From NCBI GenBank assembly GCA_905215325.1, contig CAJMPP010000004.1, positions 1 through 64,000 of the forward strand: a stretch of DNA of 64,000 nucleotides. Direction: 5' to 3'. The position numbers were made by a program, and so were the translations under genes. The stretch comes from an uncultured bacterium (GTDB lineage: Bacteria; Actinomycetota; Coriobacteriia; Coriobacteriales; Eggerthellaceae). This document shows positions 53,058 to 62,690 of the stretch, in pieces (positions within the stretch are counted from its first letter, which is position 1; every line of letters starts with the position of its first letter). Below the pieces are notes generated by a model that was not told the DNA's origin, searched no databases, and saw nothing but the letters and a program-made list of their open reading frames with translations.

Positions 53058-53363
53058 TCACAGGCAGGCGGCTTTGCCGCTCCATGGTTTGATGCGTTTC
53101 AGCACGGGGGCTATTTTCTCGCGGGCAACTTCTAAATCGTAGGCCTCTTGGGCGCGCAGCCAATAGCCGTCGCTTAAGCCGAAGAACCGGCAAAGCCGCA
53201 AATCGGTGTCCGCGGTGATGCGTCTGTTGCCCAGCACGATTTGCCCTATGCGCTGCGCGGGCACGCCTATCTCCTTCGCCAGCCGGTACTGAGAAACGCC
53301 AAGCGGCTCCAAAAACTCCTCTTTCAGCAACTCGCCCGGAGTAATAGCCGGAAGCTTGTCCAT
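53058..53363 (-). CDS. higA: HigA family antitoxin
   Basis: The 101-residue HTH protein has PAITPGELLKEEFLEPLGVS at the start (HigA-type P-G-x-x-L-x-x-x-F-L-x-P-L-G-x-S) and the DNA-recognition region YRLAKEIGVPAQRIGQIVLG. It neutralises HigB and represses the operon. It starts 11 bases after the toxin gene (higB first, as usual for HigBA). ATG 53363. Confidence 0.93.
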   Translation of the reverse strand: MDKLPAITPGELLKEEFLEPLGVSQYRLAKEIGVPAQRIGQIVLGNRRITADTDLRLCRFFGLSDGYWLRAQEAYDLEVAREKIAPVLKRIKPWSGKAACL

Positions 53364-53374
53364 AACCGCCCCTT

Positions 53375-53656
53375 TCACGAGTGATAGTCAACTATCTCGA
53401 CTTGCTCTGCAGCCCCTTCAACCCACGTAAAGCACACACGATACTGGTCGTTAATCCTGATACTGCATTGCCCGGCCCGATCGCCCTTCAGCAGCTCGAG
53501 TCTATTGCCTGGCGGCACACGCAAATCATCAATGGCGTTCGCAATTTCAAGCTGACGGATTTTTCGCCTAGCAACTCGCTCAAACGATGCAAATCGAGCG
53601 ACCCGAAATCCTTGCGAAAGCCGTTTCGTGTCTTTGCACGCAAATGACCGTATCAT
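53375..53656 (-). CDS. higB: HigB family toxin (mRNA interferase)
   Basis: The 93-residue RelE/HigB-like protein has IRSFACKDTKRLSQGFRV at the start and RRKIRQLEIANAIDDLRVPP then GNRLELLKGDRAGQCSIRIN in the middle (the G-x-x-L-x-x-L-x-G-x-R-x-G-x-x-S core). The end is QYRVCFTW..VEIVDYH. It cuts mRNA at the ribosome under stress. ATG 53656. The promoter upstream holds the perfect operator palindrome. Confidence 0.93.
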   Translation of the reverse strand: MIRSFACKDTKRLSQGFRVARFASFERVARRKIRQLEIANAIDDLRVPPGNRLELLKGDRAGQCSIRINDQYRVCFTWVEGAAEQVEIVDYHS

Positions 53657-53671
53657 AGTAACGCTCTTCGT

Positions 53672-53692
53672 TAGTAACGTCAAACGTTACTA
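53672..53692. promoter_or_regulatory. HigA operator palindrome
   Basis: TAGTAACGtcaaaCGTTACTA is a perfect 8+5+8 inverted repeat, 16 bases upstream of the higB start. A further TAGTAACG half-site overlaps the higB start region (53656-53663). Confidence 0.75.
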
Positions 53693-53764
53693 TTTGAATT
53701 TCTCCTATTAGCTGATTCCAGTTTACCTGAATACAAACATCTGTTCTAGTCTTGACTTCACTAG

Positions 53765-53860
53765 TTTACGCGAACGCATAAATTCTCATCTTTTTCCCCT
53801 TGATTTATGCGTTCGCGTAAACTATCCTGTCGCCCAAGCACATTTTCGCGTTCGCATAAA
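53765..53860 (+). promoter_or_regulatory. Three HipB operators
   Basis: 18-bp palindromes of the type TTTAYGCG(AA)CGCATAAA at 53765-53782, 53804-53821 and 53843-53860 (the last with TTTT at the left arm). They are spaced 39 bases apart and directly precede hipB. Three evenly spaced copies indicate cooperative binding by HipB and HipBA. Confidence 0.85.
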
Positions 53861-53874
53861 TCGAAGGACTCGTC

Positions 53875-54090
53875 ATGCAACAGATCGCAACCTCCGCGGA
53901 CATCGGAAGCCTTATCCGCGCCGAGCGCAAACGCCAGGGCTTCACGCAAACCGAGCTTGCCGGCCTTTGCGGCGTCGGCCTCACGTTCCTGAGCAACCTT
54001 GAAAACGGCAAGCAAACGGCCGAACTCGGCAAAACGCTCAACGTGCTCACCATGCTCGGCATCGACCTGTTCGCCGAAAGGAGGGGGTAA
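53875..54090 (+). CDS. hipB: HipB antitoxin
   Basis: The 71-residue XRE protein has a complete HTH (GSLIRAERKRQGFTQTELAG; LCGVGLTFLSNLENGKQTAE). It represses the operon through the 18-bp sites and blocks HipA. The stop overlaps the hipA ATG by one base. Confidence 0.94.
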   Translation: MQQIATSADIGSLIRAERKRQGFTQTELAGLCGVGLTFLSNLENGKQTAELGKTLNVLTMLGIDLFAERRG

Positions 54091-55370
54091 TGACGCAGCT
54101 GCGCATCTCGCGAGTCGAGCTTGCATCCCCGCAAGAAATCGGCACGCTCTCGCTCGACAACGGCGCGTTCTCCTACAGCGAGACCTACCTTTCCTCGCCA
54201 AACCCCGTTCCCCTGTCGGCCTCGCTGCCGCTGCGAAGCCAGCCTTTCCCCGAATACGCGGCGCGCCCCTACTTCGAAGGCCTTTTGGCGGAAGGCCCGG
54301 CCCGCGCTCAGCTTGCCGGGGCGCTTGGGGTCAGGGAAGACGACTACTTATCACTGCTTGAAGCCTGCGGGAAAGACTGCATCGGCGACATTCTTGTCAG
54401 CCGGCAACCGCCGACCGTTTCCCGCGGCGAATACCGCCCTTTGACGTTTAGCGACATGCGAAACCTTCTATCGGATTCGGCGAACCTTGCGGAAAATAAC
54501 GCGGCGCTGCGCCTGTCGCTTGCCGGAACGCAAGGCAAAACGGGCCTTGCGCATCTGCCCGGACACGCCAACGACAGCGGCTGGCTAGAACCAAGCGGCA
54601 TAGCTGCGACCACCCATATCCTCAAGACCAGCCGCATGCGCGACATCCCCGAAAATGAATATCTCTGCATGAAAGCCGCAACCGCATGCGGGATAGAAAC
54701 GCCCCACGTCGAGCTTATGGACTTCCCGCTACCCACCCTTGCCGTCGAGCGCTTCGACCGCAAGGCAAGCCTCGATGTAAACGGCCAGCTTTCCGTAGCC
54801 CGTCTTCATCAGGAAGATCTTTCCCAGGCGCTCGGCATGACCCCCGCCTCGAAGTATGCGGAAGTTGAAAGAGGAACCATCCCGGCCATCGCGCGATTCC
54901 TGAAACGTTGCAGCGTCCAGCCCGCACGCGACGTCGCCGCGTTTGCGCGGATGCTGTGCTTCGCCTACGCAATCGGCGACTGCGATGCCCACTTGAAAAA
55001 CTACTCCGTGCTGATCCAAGATGCCGCGCACGGAGCCTACCGCATCAAACTTGCGCCCGCCTACGACTTCGTCTGTACAACCGTTTTCCCACGATTCAGC
55101 CGCACTTTGGCAATGGTCATTGGAGGGGAACGGGAAATCGACGAGATCGAACCATCGACGTTCAACCTGCTTGCAAGCGACCTTGGAATAACGAAAGCGG
55201 CGCTGCAAACCCTGGCCTGGCCGATTGCCGAAAACCTCGCGAAGTCCATTAGCGCGGCAGGCAACGGGCATTCGGGAACCGTTCTCGCATCAACCCCGTA
55301 TATCGCCGACGATCTTGTAGAAGACATGACGCCGCGCATCGAGGTCCTGAAGGCTTTCTGCGAACGCTAA
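54090..55370 (+). CDS. hipA: HipA kinase toxin
   Basis: The 426-residue Ser/Thr kinase has an N-terminal HipA_N domain (LASPQEIGTLSLDNGAFSYS), P-loop/activation loop SLAGTQGKTGLA (autophosphorylation Ser region S-x-x-G-x-Q-x-K), VERFDR (conserved E-R-F-D-R), IGDCDAHLKNYSVL (catalytic G-N/D-x-D-x-H-x-K-N loop) and LAPAYDFV (the D-F Mg motif). HipA phosphorylates glutamyl-tRNA synthetase in E. coli and induces dormancy. All catalytic parts are present, so it is probably active. A terminator follows. Confidence 0.94.
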   Translation: MTQLRISRVELASPQEIGTLSLDNGAFSYSETYLSSPNPVPLSASLPLRSQPFPEYAARPYFEGLLAEGPARAQLAGALGVREDDYLSLLEACGKDCIGDILVSRQPPTVSRGEYRPLTFSDMRNLLSDSANLAENNAALRLSLAGTQGKTGLAHLPGHANDSGWLEPSGIAATTHILKTSRMRDIPENEYLCMKAATACGIETPHVELMDFPLPTLAVERFDRKASLDVNGQLSVARLHQEDLSQALGMTPASKYAEVERGTIPAIARFLKRCSVQPARDVAAFARMLCFAYAIGDCDAHLKNYSVLIQDAAHGAYRIKLAPAYDFVCTTVFPRFSRTLAMVIGGEREIDEIEPSTFNLLASDLGITKAALQTLAWPIAENLAKSISAAGNGHSGTVLASTPYIADDLVEDMTPRIEVLKAFCER

Positions 55371-55397
55371 CGCGGCGGAACCGCGCCCAACACGCAA

Positions 55398-55432
55398 AAG
55401 GGCCCGCGGCGTTCATCACGTCGCGGGCCCTT
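55398..55432. terminator. Bidirectional terminator between hipA and the surface protein gene
   Basis: A perfect 11-bp GC-rich stem (AAGGGCCCGCG and complement) has a 13-base inner loop, preceded on the plus strand by AAAA and followed by CGTTCG. It serves hipA (plus) and the giant surface gene (minus). Confidence 0.85.
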
Positions 55433-55522
55433 CGTTCGCGGCAGCGCCGCCGCGTTTGCTAGCGGCCAGCCGGCTCGCTGGCATCACTGTCAGCTCGCCG
55501 GCGCGCCGCCTACATCCGCACG

Positions 55523-58500
55523 TTACTTCGCGGCATCACCGGCCTCGCCGGCGGCGGGGCGCCTCTTGCGGCGGTAGGCGTACACGCCGCCCGCCGCAGC
55601 GGCGGCAACCACCGCCGCAACCACGCAGCCGATCGCCACTGCCGCCGCGGGGTTGGACGCCGCCGCTTCGGCCATGTCCTCGATCGCGCCGGCAACGCCG
55701 CCCTTGGCGCTGCCCGCCGCCTTGCCGTCGGCCGCCTTGCCAGCCGCAGCACCGTCGGCCTTCGCCGAGCCGTCCTCGGCCGCAGCAAGCGCGGCAGCCG
55801 CCGCGTCGCCTTCGCCGGACACGCCGTTGGCGCCGTCCAGAATGGCCTGCGCCTCGGCGGGCAGCTGCCCGCCGCCGGAGGCCGGCAGCGTCGAGCCCAG
55901 GTCAACTTCCCAGTTCGTGGACCAGGTGTGGTCCCACACGCCGTTGAAGATGCCCGCGGCGATGGTGCGCGCCAGCCAGCCGATGGTCACCGAAGAGGTG
56001 CACGTGCCGGCGAACGAGGTGCGCGACGCCGACGGCGTGCCCAGGTCGATGGTCACCGTGGAGCCGTCGAAGCTGACGCCCGAACCCCACACGTTGTTGA
56101 TGGTCATGACCTTGTCCTGGATGACCACCGGGGCGCTCACCCAAGCATGGCCCGACGCGTCCACCGTCATGGTGGCGTTGTTGCTGACCGGCGTCGACGG
56201 CGGGAAGCCGCCGTTGGTCAGGTGCGGGTTCAGCGGCAGGCCCGTGGTGGCCTTGTCGAACCACAGGTTGGCCGAAACCGTGTACGTGCCCGCGGCGAAA
56301 TGCCCGTCGGTGGTGGTGCCCACCTCGGTCGACCCGCCCGGCTGAGCCGGCGAAGGCGAAGGCGCAGGCGTCGGGGTCGGGGTCGGATCAGGCGTCGGCG
56401 TCGGGTCCGGCGTCGGCTCGGGATCGGGCACCGGATCGACGCCGTCGGGCAACGCCGAAGCAGGCAAGCTGCTGTAGTTGACCGACAGCTCCAAGGCGAT
56501 GCTGCCCGAAGGCGCGATGTCCATGTTCAGCGGCACCGCGTACAGCTTCGACCCGCTGAAGTAGTACGACTTCGCGCCCGCGACCATGTCGTCGGTCAGC
56601 TTCACCGAAACGTGGCTGATGCGCGTGTCGTACTTGCCATAGCTCCAAATGCTCGCGTCGGCCGGGGCCTTGCGCGTCACCTGCACGCCGGCAAGCTCGG
56701 CGCACGTGCCCAGCTCCTGCGTGATGAACACGGGGTTCAGCACGTCAAGCTCCAGCGTCTTCGTGCCGTCGGCAGCCACCACCAGCGTCGCGTTCTTGGT
56801 AAGCGGCGTGGTGGGCGTGGTGGACACGACGCCCACGGGGTTGTTCCCGTCAAGCACCGGCTCGTGGCCGGCCTTGTCGGCGAACGGGTTGTTCGGGTTG
56901 TTCACGTACACCGTGGCCCCGGGGATGACCGGGTTGTAATCGCCCGGCATGCTCAGGTTCGCGGTGATGGCGTACGTGCCCGCCTTCAGCGTGCCCGAAG
57001 AAGCCTTCTCCACCTTCAGCGTGCCGCCCACGTACACGAACTCGTAGTTGGCGGCCGCGCCGCCCGAAGGCACCAGCTCGTAGGACTTGCCCGACTCAAG
57101 CGAGGCCGGCGCGCTCACGAAAGGCGCCTGGTAACCGGCTGCAGAAAGCGCCGTCTCGCCGGCCACGAAGCCCGTGACCTCAACGCCCAGGCCAGGCTTG
57201 GCGCCGGGCGAGACGGTCTCGCCGGCGTACGTCGCCACCAGCTTGGCCTTCGCGATGGACCACGTCACCTCGACCGGGTCGACGGTGCCGTCGGCCCACG
57301 TGAACCCGTCCTTCAACGTGGCCGTGGCCACGTAGTCGCCGGCGTCTTTGCCCTCGGCACCGGAAAGGACGAAGCCCTCGGAAGCCTGCACGCCCGTCTG
57401 GGCAAGGCCGTTGTAGACAAGGCCGGACGCCGCAGCAGGCTTCTCAACCTTCACGCGCTCGTCCTTCAGACCGGGTTTCGCCTGTTTGGCGAACGCAACG
57501 GAAGCCTCGTTCAGCGCCGCCAGCGCGTCGTCGATCATCTGCTGGGAAACCAGCTTCTCCGCATCCATCGAGCTTGCCGCGTCGATAGCGCTGCGGAAAG
57601 CGTCGGCGGCCTCCTGGGAAACCCACATGCCCTCGGTGGACACGTCGGAGCCGTCGGCGGAAACCACCACGCCGGCCAAGGCAGCCTCGGCCAAAGCGAT
57701 GCCCGCCTCAAGCGCGGAGCGATCGACCGCGGCCGACCCGCTTTCCTTAGCGGAATCAAGGTCGACCACCAGCTTCAACGCCGGCTTGCCGGCCTCGGGC
57801 TGGATGTCGGCGTTGAGCGGCACCGCGTACAGCTTGGACCCGGTGAAGGTGTAGGTCACCGTGCCCTTGGCGTCGGCGGGCAGCTTCACGCTCACGCGGC
57901 AGACGCGCGTGTCGTACTTGCCGTAATCCCACACCGACTTGTCCGCAGGCTGCTTGGTCTCCACGCTGACCGACCCTTCGGGCAGGTCGGCGCACGTGCC
58001 AAGCTCCTGCAGCGTGAACACCGGGTTGGGAAGGTCGAGCACCAGCGTCTTGCTGCCGTCCGCCGCAACCGTCACCTTGGCGTTGCCGTCAAGCGGCTTC
58101 GTGGGCGCCTCGGCGGCCACGCCCTCGCCCGACGCGCCGTCAAGCACCGGCGATTTGCCAGCCTTGTCCGCGAACGGGTTGTTCGGGTTGTTCACGTACA
58201 CGTCCACGCCCGAAAGCACCGGGTTGTACTCCCCTGGCATGCTCAGGTTCGCGGTCAGGGTGTAGACGGCGGCCGGCGCAAACGAAGCATCTACCACAAG
58301 TTTTCCGGCAACATACTCGAAGACATAATTCTTGCCAGCGTAACCGCCTTCAGGCGTCAGCTCGTATTCCTTACCAGCCACAAGCGCATCAGGGAGCGTT
58401 ACCGAGGGAGATTTGAAATTCTCAATCGTCGCCGCGGTTTCGCCATTCACAAAACCGCTCACTTCGACTTCACCTTTTGCCTCGTCGCTCGACGCTCCAA

Positions 58501-61390
58501 CATTGTCACCCTTGTAGGCGGCAGTCAGCACAGCGGGCGCTATTTCGAACGAAATGGTTCGAGGCTCGAGCGTTCCGTCAGACCAGGCATATTTTGGCGT
58601 AGCCGTGCAGACATACGACCCCGCGTCTTTCCCCCCAAGGGAAGGCGTCCATTCACCCGAAACGTCCGTGAAATCAAATTTTGAATTATACGCCAGTCCT
58701 GTTTGCTCCAAACCGGTGTATGTGAGGCCCTCTTGCGCAACAGGCTCATCTTGCGGTTCAACGCCAACAAATGCAAGCGCCGCATGATATTGCGCCACAT
58801 CCGAAAGCTCGTAGTTTTGGGCAGACAAAGTGGCTACATAGCCATAAGAAGTGGCAGGCTGCAAGAAACCATCCTTGACAGCCTCCTTCATTTGCAGATC
58901 TTGCTCAACGGAAAATTCGAAGTCAGACACGGTGTCACGCGATTCCCCGTTAACAAAACCTGTCATATTTGCCAGCAAAGATTGCTTTACGTCATCAACG
59001 TTGGGAAGCTTATCTATATCCGCATCCCAGGGAAGGCCAATACGATAGCTTGTCTGGAGCTGCACTTTGGAGATAGACCAGTCGATTTCTCGAACTTCCC
59101 TCGTGCCATCAAACCAAGTGAATCCATCTTTAGGTTGGATCTTTGTTTTGTAATCACCGGCATTCGTTTGCGAAACACCGTCGCCTTCCACGACTTCGAT
59201 ATTCTTATCCAGTTCAAAGCCCTGCTGCGGCTGGCCAGTGTACGAAAGCGCTTTTGCGATGACAAGGTCACTCTCAACCGAATCGCCGCCTTGCTTTGCT
59301 ACGAAATATGCAATTGGAGCATCTTCAGTAGGCGCATCGCCATTATACGCACGCAGCATTGCTTCGCTTAAACGATCGATCTCGTTTTCCGAATCGGTCG
59401 ATTCGAAGAAATCGAACGTCGCAGTGCCGGCAGAAGTACCCACCGCAACCTTTTTCGCAAGCCTCGAAGTTCCACTATCTTGAATTAGGTATATAGCTTG
59501 TCCCTCATCTGCAGGAATGGTAAACGTCGCTTTCATAGAAGATGGGGTGAAATTGAACTTTCCTTCGCTTGCCGTGTTCTTCCAGACGACGTTATAGCGA
59601 ACCCCTCCGTCCATCTCCCCCTTAGAAGCGTGAAGTTCCGCAAAGCCAAGCCAGCCTTCGGCGAATTCATGCACGGTCGAAATGGATATGGTCGAAAAGA
59701 TTTGAGTTTCACTGTCTGCAGAAGTTTTCGAAAGCCATTCATAGGCGCCATTTGGATTAAGCACAACAAAATTGCATGCTTTTTCATCGGCAAACGTGCA
59801 AACCCCGTCGCTCAGGCTCGACTCGATACTCGTCAATTCAGTGCCATTCCAGCTATACGCCGATACGGCATCGCTATCCCATGGCACCGTCCATTCAACG
59901 AACGTGTTCCCGAACAGCTCAACTGGTTCGCCTTCACAAGCGAACACAGCTTTATACGCCCAATAGCTTGGCATAGAGGCGAATCGATCCGCTAGAACTT
60001 TCTCTATCGCAGAAGAATCTTCCGTATTGGAGGAGATGGAAAAATCAGCCTTCTCGAGCTTTTCCCCGAGAGAAGCTTCCGTTGTTTTGACATGGGCACT
60101 AACGCCTGTAGCGGAATCAAGGAAAGTCTTCTCGAAGAGGTTTTTCCCATCACCGGGATCAAACGCTTTTTTCGCCGAAGAGAAATCGACGGAAAGCGTT
60201 AGCGGCATATTCATATCCCTGCCGATAAGTGTAGGAAATTCCGTGCACGCGCCGAAAGAATACTCACCCTTTGCGTTGTTGAGCTTCAGAGAAAGAGACT
60301 TAATTCGATCGGAACGATAGACTGAAGGGTCCCCGGTCGATACGTATTTGTCGTAATTCGGGCCAACGCCTCGCACGGTCGACAAAACCTCGACGTCGTC
60401 ACCGCTTTGAATATCCTGAAGGGTGAAAACCTCGGCAGGAACAGTATCGAGGTCGAGCTTGAGCGTGAGAGACTTATCTTCGCCAACTACCAAAGTGGCA
60501 TTATTTGTTCGACACGGCATTGTCGGAGGAATCGACGACCCCGTCAGGTACGCGGTGATGCCGCTCAGAATAAGGTTGTCTTCTCCCTTGACAAATAGAT
60601 TTGCACAAACGGAATACGTTCCAGGCGAAAGCGTAGTTTCGGCGCCCTTCTCGGTGAGGCCCGCCGTGTCCACCCAGGCGACGGGGGCCGCGAGCAGGGC
60701 CGCGTCGCCGTCGACGGCGACGTCGAACATCCGGCCGGGGGCGGCCATGCCGTCGTCGCCGGCGTAGTCGTAGGAGGCCAGCGCCGACAGGGCGCCGCCC
60801 GCCAGTGAGAACGCCTTGGGCGACGCCCCGCCGTTGCCGTCGATCAGGCGCACCCTGACCGAGCAGCCCTCGGGCAGCGCGGCCTCGGAGCCGTCGGGCC
60901 CGACGACCTTGAGGCGCAGCGCGACCGCGTAGCCGGGCTGGCCGTCGTAGGCGGCGGCGACCGCCGCGGACAGCTCGTCGGCGGCCACGGGCTCGCAGGA
61001 GACGTAGGCCCCGTCGTCGGCCGAGGGCAGCCCGCCGGAAGGCGAGGTCACCGTGACGCCGACCATCCAGGTCTGCCCGCCCGTCATGTCCATGCCCAGG
61101 TAGCTCTCGGTCTGGGAGAGGGACTTCTCAGAGGAGCCATTTAGCAGGGCTTTGTTGTCGTCTACTTCGTCGACTTCAACGCCGATTTCGCCAAACTCAT
61201 CCTGCCCGCTTCGCTCATCATCACCAATACCGTATTCTGTCTTTTGGGCTATTTGACCCAAATCATCTTGAACCGATTCTGCAGCCCAAGCAGAAACGCT
61301 AATGTTTGGGAAGGAAATCGCAATTGCGCATAGAACGCTCAGGGTCCTTCTCAGAATTGTTGTATTCATCATTTTGCGAGTCAGCTTCAT
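55523..61390 (-). CDS. Giant repeat-containing cell-surface protein (about 1955 residues)
   Basis: A signal peptide (SVLCAIAISFPNISVSAWA, cut before AES) is followed by a folded region and at least four copies of a GTYxVxANL module: near residues 285-430, 1075-1240, 1440-1600 and 1680-1820. Each opens with ANL, has NATLVV-like and a second strand-rich half. Between them are MBG-like repeats (for example YTGLEQTGLAYNSKF; SYVCTATPKYAWSDGT; YNGLAQTGVQAS). A Pro/Thr-rich spacer (PDPEPTPDPTPTPDPTPT) precedes the last module. The end has one transmembrane helix (IGCVVAAVVAAAAAGGVYAY) and a basic tail (RRKRRP), so it is membrane-anchored without LPxTG. It probably works as an adhesin or ligand-binding surface protein. 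ATG 61390 with TGGGGAAAC upstream. Codon and GC use change along the gene (see findings). Confidence 0.85.
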   Translation of the reverse strand: MKLTRKMMNTTILRRTLSVLCAIAISFPNISVSAWAAESVQDDLGQIAQKTEYGIGDDERSGQDEFGEIGVEVDEVDDNKALLNGSSEKSLSQTESYLGMDMTGGQTWMVGVTVTSPSGGLPSADDGAYVSCEPVAADELSAAVAAAYDGQPGYAVALRLKVVGPDGSEAALPEGCSVRVRLIDGNGGASPKAFSLAGGALSALASYDYAGDDGMAAPGRMFDVAVDGDAALLAAPVAWVDTAGLTEKGAETTLSPGTYSVCANLFVKGEDNLILSGITAYLTGSSIPPTMPCRTNNATLVVGEDKSLTLKLDLDTVPAEVFTLQDIQSGDDVEVLSTVRGVGPNYDKYVSTGDPSVYRSDRIKSLSLKLNNAKGEYSFGACTEFPTLIGRDMNMPLTLSVDFSSAKKAFDPGDGKNLFEKTFLDSATGVSAHVKTTEASLGEKLEKADFSISSNTEDSSAIEKVLADRFASMPSYWAYKAVFACEGEPVELFGNTFVEWTVPWDSDAVSAYSWNGTELTSIESSLSDGVCTFADEKACNFVVLNPNGAYEWLSKTSADSETQIFSTISISTVHEFAEGWLGFAELHASKGEMDGGVRYNVVWKNTASEGKFNFTPSSMKATFTIPADEGQAIYLIQDSGTSRLAKKVAVGTSAGTATFDFFESTDSENEIDRLSEAMLRAYNGDAPTEDAPIAYFVAKQGGDSVESDLVIAKALSYTGQPQQGFELDKNIEVVEGDGVSQTNAGDYKTKIQPKDGFTWFDGTREVREIDWSISKVQLQTSYRIGLPWDADIDKLPNVDDVKQSLLANMTGFVNGESRDTVSDFEFSVEQDLQMKEAVKDGFLQPATSYGYVATLSAQNYELSDVAQYHAALAFVGVEPQDEPVAQEGLTYTGLEQTGLAYNSKFDFTDVSGEWTPSLGGKDAGSYVCTATPKYAWSDGTLEPRTISFEIAPAVLTAAYKGDNVGASSDEAKGEVEVSGFVNGETAATIENFKSPSVTLPDALVAGKEYELTPEGGYAGKNYVFEYVAGKLVVDASFAPAAVYTLTANLSMPGEYNPVLSGVDVYVNNPNNPFADKAGKSPVLDGASGEGVAAEAPTKPLDGNAKVTVAADGSKTLVLDLPNPVFTLQELGTCADLPEGSVSVETKQPADKSVWDYGKYDTRVCRVSVKLPADAKGTVTYTFTGSKLYAVPLNADIQPEAGKPALKLVVDLDSAKESGSAAVDRSALEAGIALAEAALAGVVVSADGSDVSTEGMWVSQEAADAFRSAIDAASSMDAEKLVSQQMIDDALAALNEASVAFAKQAKPGLKDERVKVEKPAAASGLVYNGLAQTGVQASEGFVLSGAEGKDAGDYVATATLKDGFTWADGTVDPVEVTWSIAKAKLVATYAGETVSPGAKPGLGVEVTGFVAGETALSAAGYQAPFVSAPASLESGKSYELVPSGGAAANYEFVYVGGTLKVEKASSGTLKAGTYAITANLSMPGDYNPVIPGATVYVNNPNNPFADKAGHEPVLDGNNPVGVVSTTPTTPLTKNATLVVAADGTKTLELDVLNPVFITQELGTCAELAGVQVTRKAPADASIWSYGKYDTRISHVSVKLTDDMVAGAKSYYFSGSKLYAVPLNMDIAPSGSIALELSVNYSSLPASALPDGVDPVPDPEPTPDPTPTPDPTPTPTPAPSPSPAQPGGSTEVGTTTDGHFAAGTYTVSANLWFDKATTGLPLNPHLTNGGFPPSTPVSNNATMTVDASGHAWVSAPVVIQDKVMTINNVWGSGVSFDGSTVTIDLGTPSASRTSFAGTCTSSVTIGWLARTIAAGIFNGVWDHTWSTNWEVDLGSTLPASGGGQLPAEAQAILDGANGVSGEGDAAAAALAAAEDGSAKADGAAAGKAADGKAAGSAKGGVAGAIEDMAEAAASNPAAAVAIGCVVAAVVAAAAAGGVYAYRRKRRPAAGEAGDAAK

Positions 61391-61462
61391 GTTTCCCCAA
61401 TCGCACTTCCGCCCCGCTGGCCGAAGAATGAAATCTCCGGCCAGCGGGGCATCATAAATCAA

Positions 61463-62035
61463 TTAAGCAGAAACGGCCGTGCTGTAATCGATGGCGAATT
61501 GAACATCCCAGGTTTTCTTTCCCTTGTAAATCGGCAGTGCAGCATACTCCTCGCACGGCGTAAGAGTCCCAGATTCCGGCTGCCCAGTTAGCGCAATCTT
61601 TACCTTTTGGATTCGCTGAGCCGGATAATTGTTGGAGCTATACGTAGGATCAACGGTTTCAAGCACCGTCACGCGAGGGTCGCCGCAAGAAACCCATGCG
61701 ATGCACTCATTGAAATCTTCAAGCGTGATGGTCGCATTGCCCCCCGAGACAACAAGCGTCGCGTTAGTCCCCGTCACCGGCGACGTAGGACGACCCTGAA
61801 GCTTCAGAGGATTCTTAAGATTGCAAAGATATGCCGCAGACCCGATAGGACTGTCGTCTTTGCTGATAAACACATTGGCATTTACTTTGTACGTCCCATC
61901 CGGGAGCACCGTCGCAGCAAGGGCCTTGTCTGCGGCAAGCGAACTTCCACCTGCCGTCACGACCACTGCTGCAGCCACCGCGCCGGCAGCCAGCTTGACG
62001 AAACCTCGACGCGTGTAGATCATTTCGGTGTTCAT
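61463..62035 (-). CDS. Tat-exported single-module partner of the giant surface protein
   Basis: This 190-residue protein has a twin-Arg signal (YTRRGFVKLAAGAVAAAVVV) and one module of the same kind as in the giant protein: PDGTYKVNANVFISKDDSPI; GTNATLVVSGGNATITLED; IQKVKIALTGQ; CEEYAALPIYKGKKTWDVQF. There is no membrane anchor. Secreted next to the giant protein's membrane-anchored modules, it may bind the same ligand or bind the large protein itself. ATG 62035 has GAGAGGG 9 bases upstream. It lies 72 bases before the giant gene on the same strand, so they are likely cotranscribed. Confidence 0.8.
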   Translation of the reverse strand: MNTEMIYTRRGFVKLAAGAVAAAVVVTAGGSSLAADKALAATVLPDGTYKVNANVFISKDDSPIGSAAYLCNLKNPLKLQGRPTSPVTGTNATLVVSGGNATITLEDFNECIAWVSCGDPRVTVLETVDPTYSSNNYPAQRIQKVKIALTGQPESGTLTPCEEYAALPIYKGKKTWDVQFAIDYSTAVSA

Positions 62036-62081
62036 TGCGAATCACCCTCTCTTTGCGGCTCGTTTATATTTGGAAACGCAA

Positions 62082-62115
62082 CTTCGGGACCGATGCCGCA
62101 TCCTCGGTCCCGAAG
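62082..62115. promoter_or_regulatory. Leader hairpin upstream of the Tat-exported protein gene
   Basis: CTTCGGGACCGA and TCGGTCCCGAAG form a perfect 12-bp stem with a 10-base loop, about 50 bases upstream of the start codon. It may be an attenuator or a stabilising leader; no T-run follows. Confidence 0.5.
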
Positions 62116-62690
62116 CATCCCGCGGCGAGCGCAAGCGCTCGACCAAGTGGAATCTAGGTACGCCAAATCAGACGCGCGTTCGCGTTGCATGCAGGTTGAT
62201 TACGTTGCAAGAATGGGAATACCCCGCGAGACGATGCCGTTTTCCCTGGTTAACAGGGTGTTTCATCAGGCATGTCACACACGGATAACTGATTCGACAG
62301 GGCTTATTGTATGCCGAGGGTTACCAAAAACACAAGAAAAAAGTTCGAAAACGGTTCCTTTTTCGCCAAAATCTTGCCCAAAGGTAACAAATGTCACTTT
62401 CCCCAGGTCAAGGGGCAAAACGCCGCCATTCGCGAAATTCGATGCGGGACGACGGCAAAGCGGCGGGTTCCGCCTCCGGCGCGACGCCCGCCACAGCCGA
62501 GCACCCGCTTTCCATAAGCGCCACCGCGCCTTCGACAGCAAGCTGTTCCGGATTTTCCGAACCCTAAGCGACGGAAAATCCGACCCGCAGCAACAGGCAA
62601 TTTCAAATCTGGACAGCAGATAATTCGAATGGGCGCATCGAAAAAGTAGGGCCGGTTACGCTTCGCATCGCGCTCCGTTAATCTATATAT

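Noticed and set aside
55928..58684. A plus-strand open frame of 918 codons
   Set aside because: It is antisense to the giant surface protein, which has signal peptide, repeats and anchor; the frame is Arg/His-rich as expected for a GC-rich shadow.
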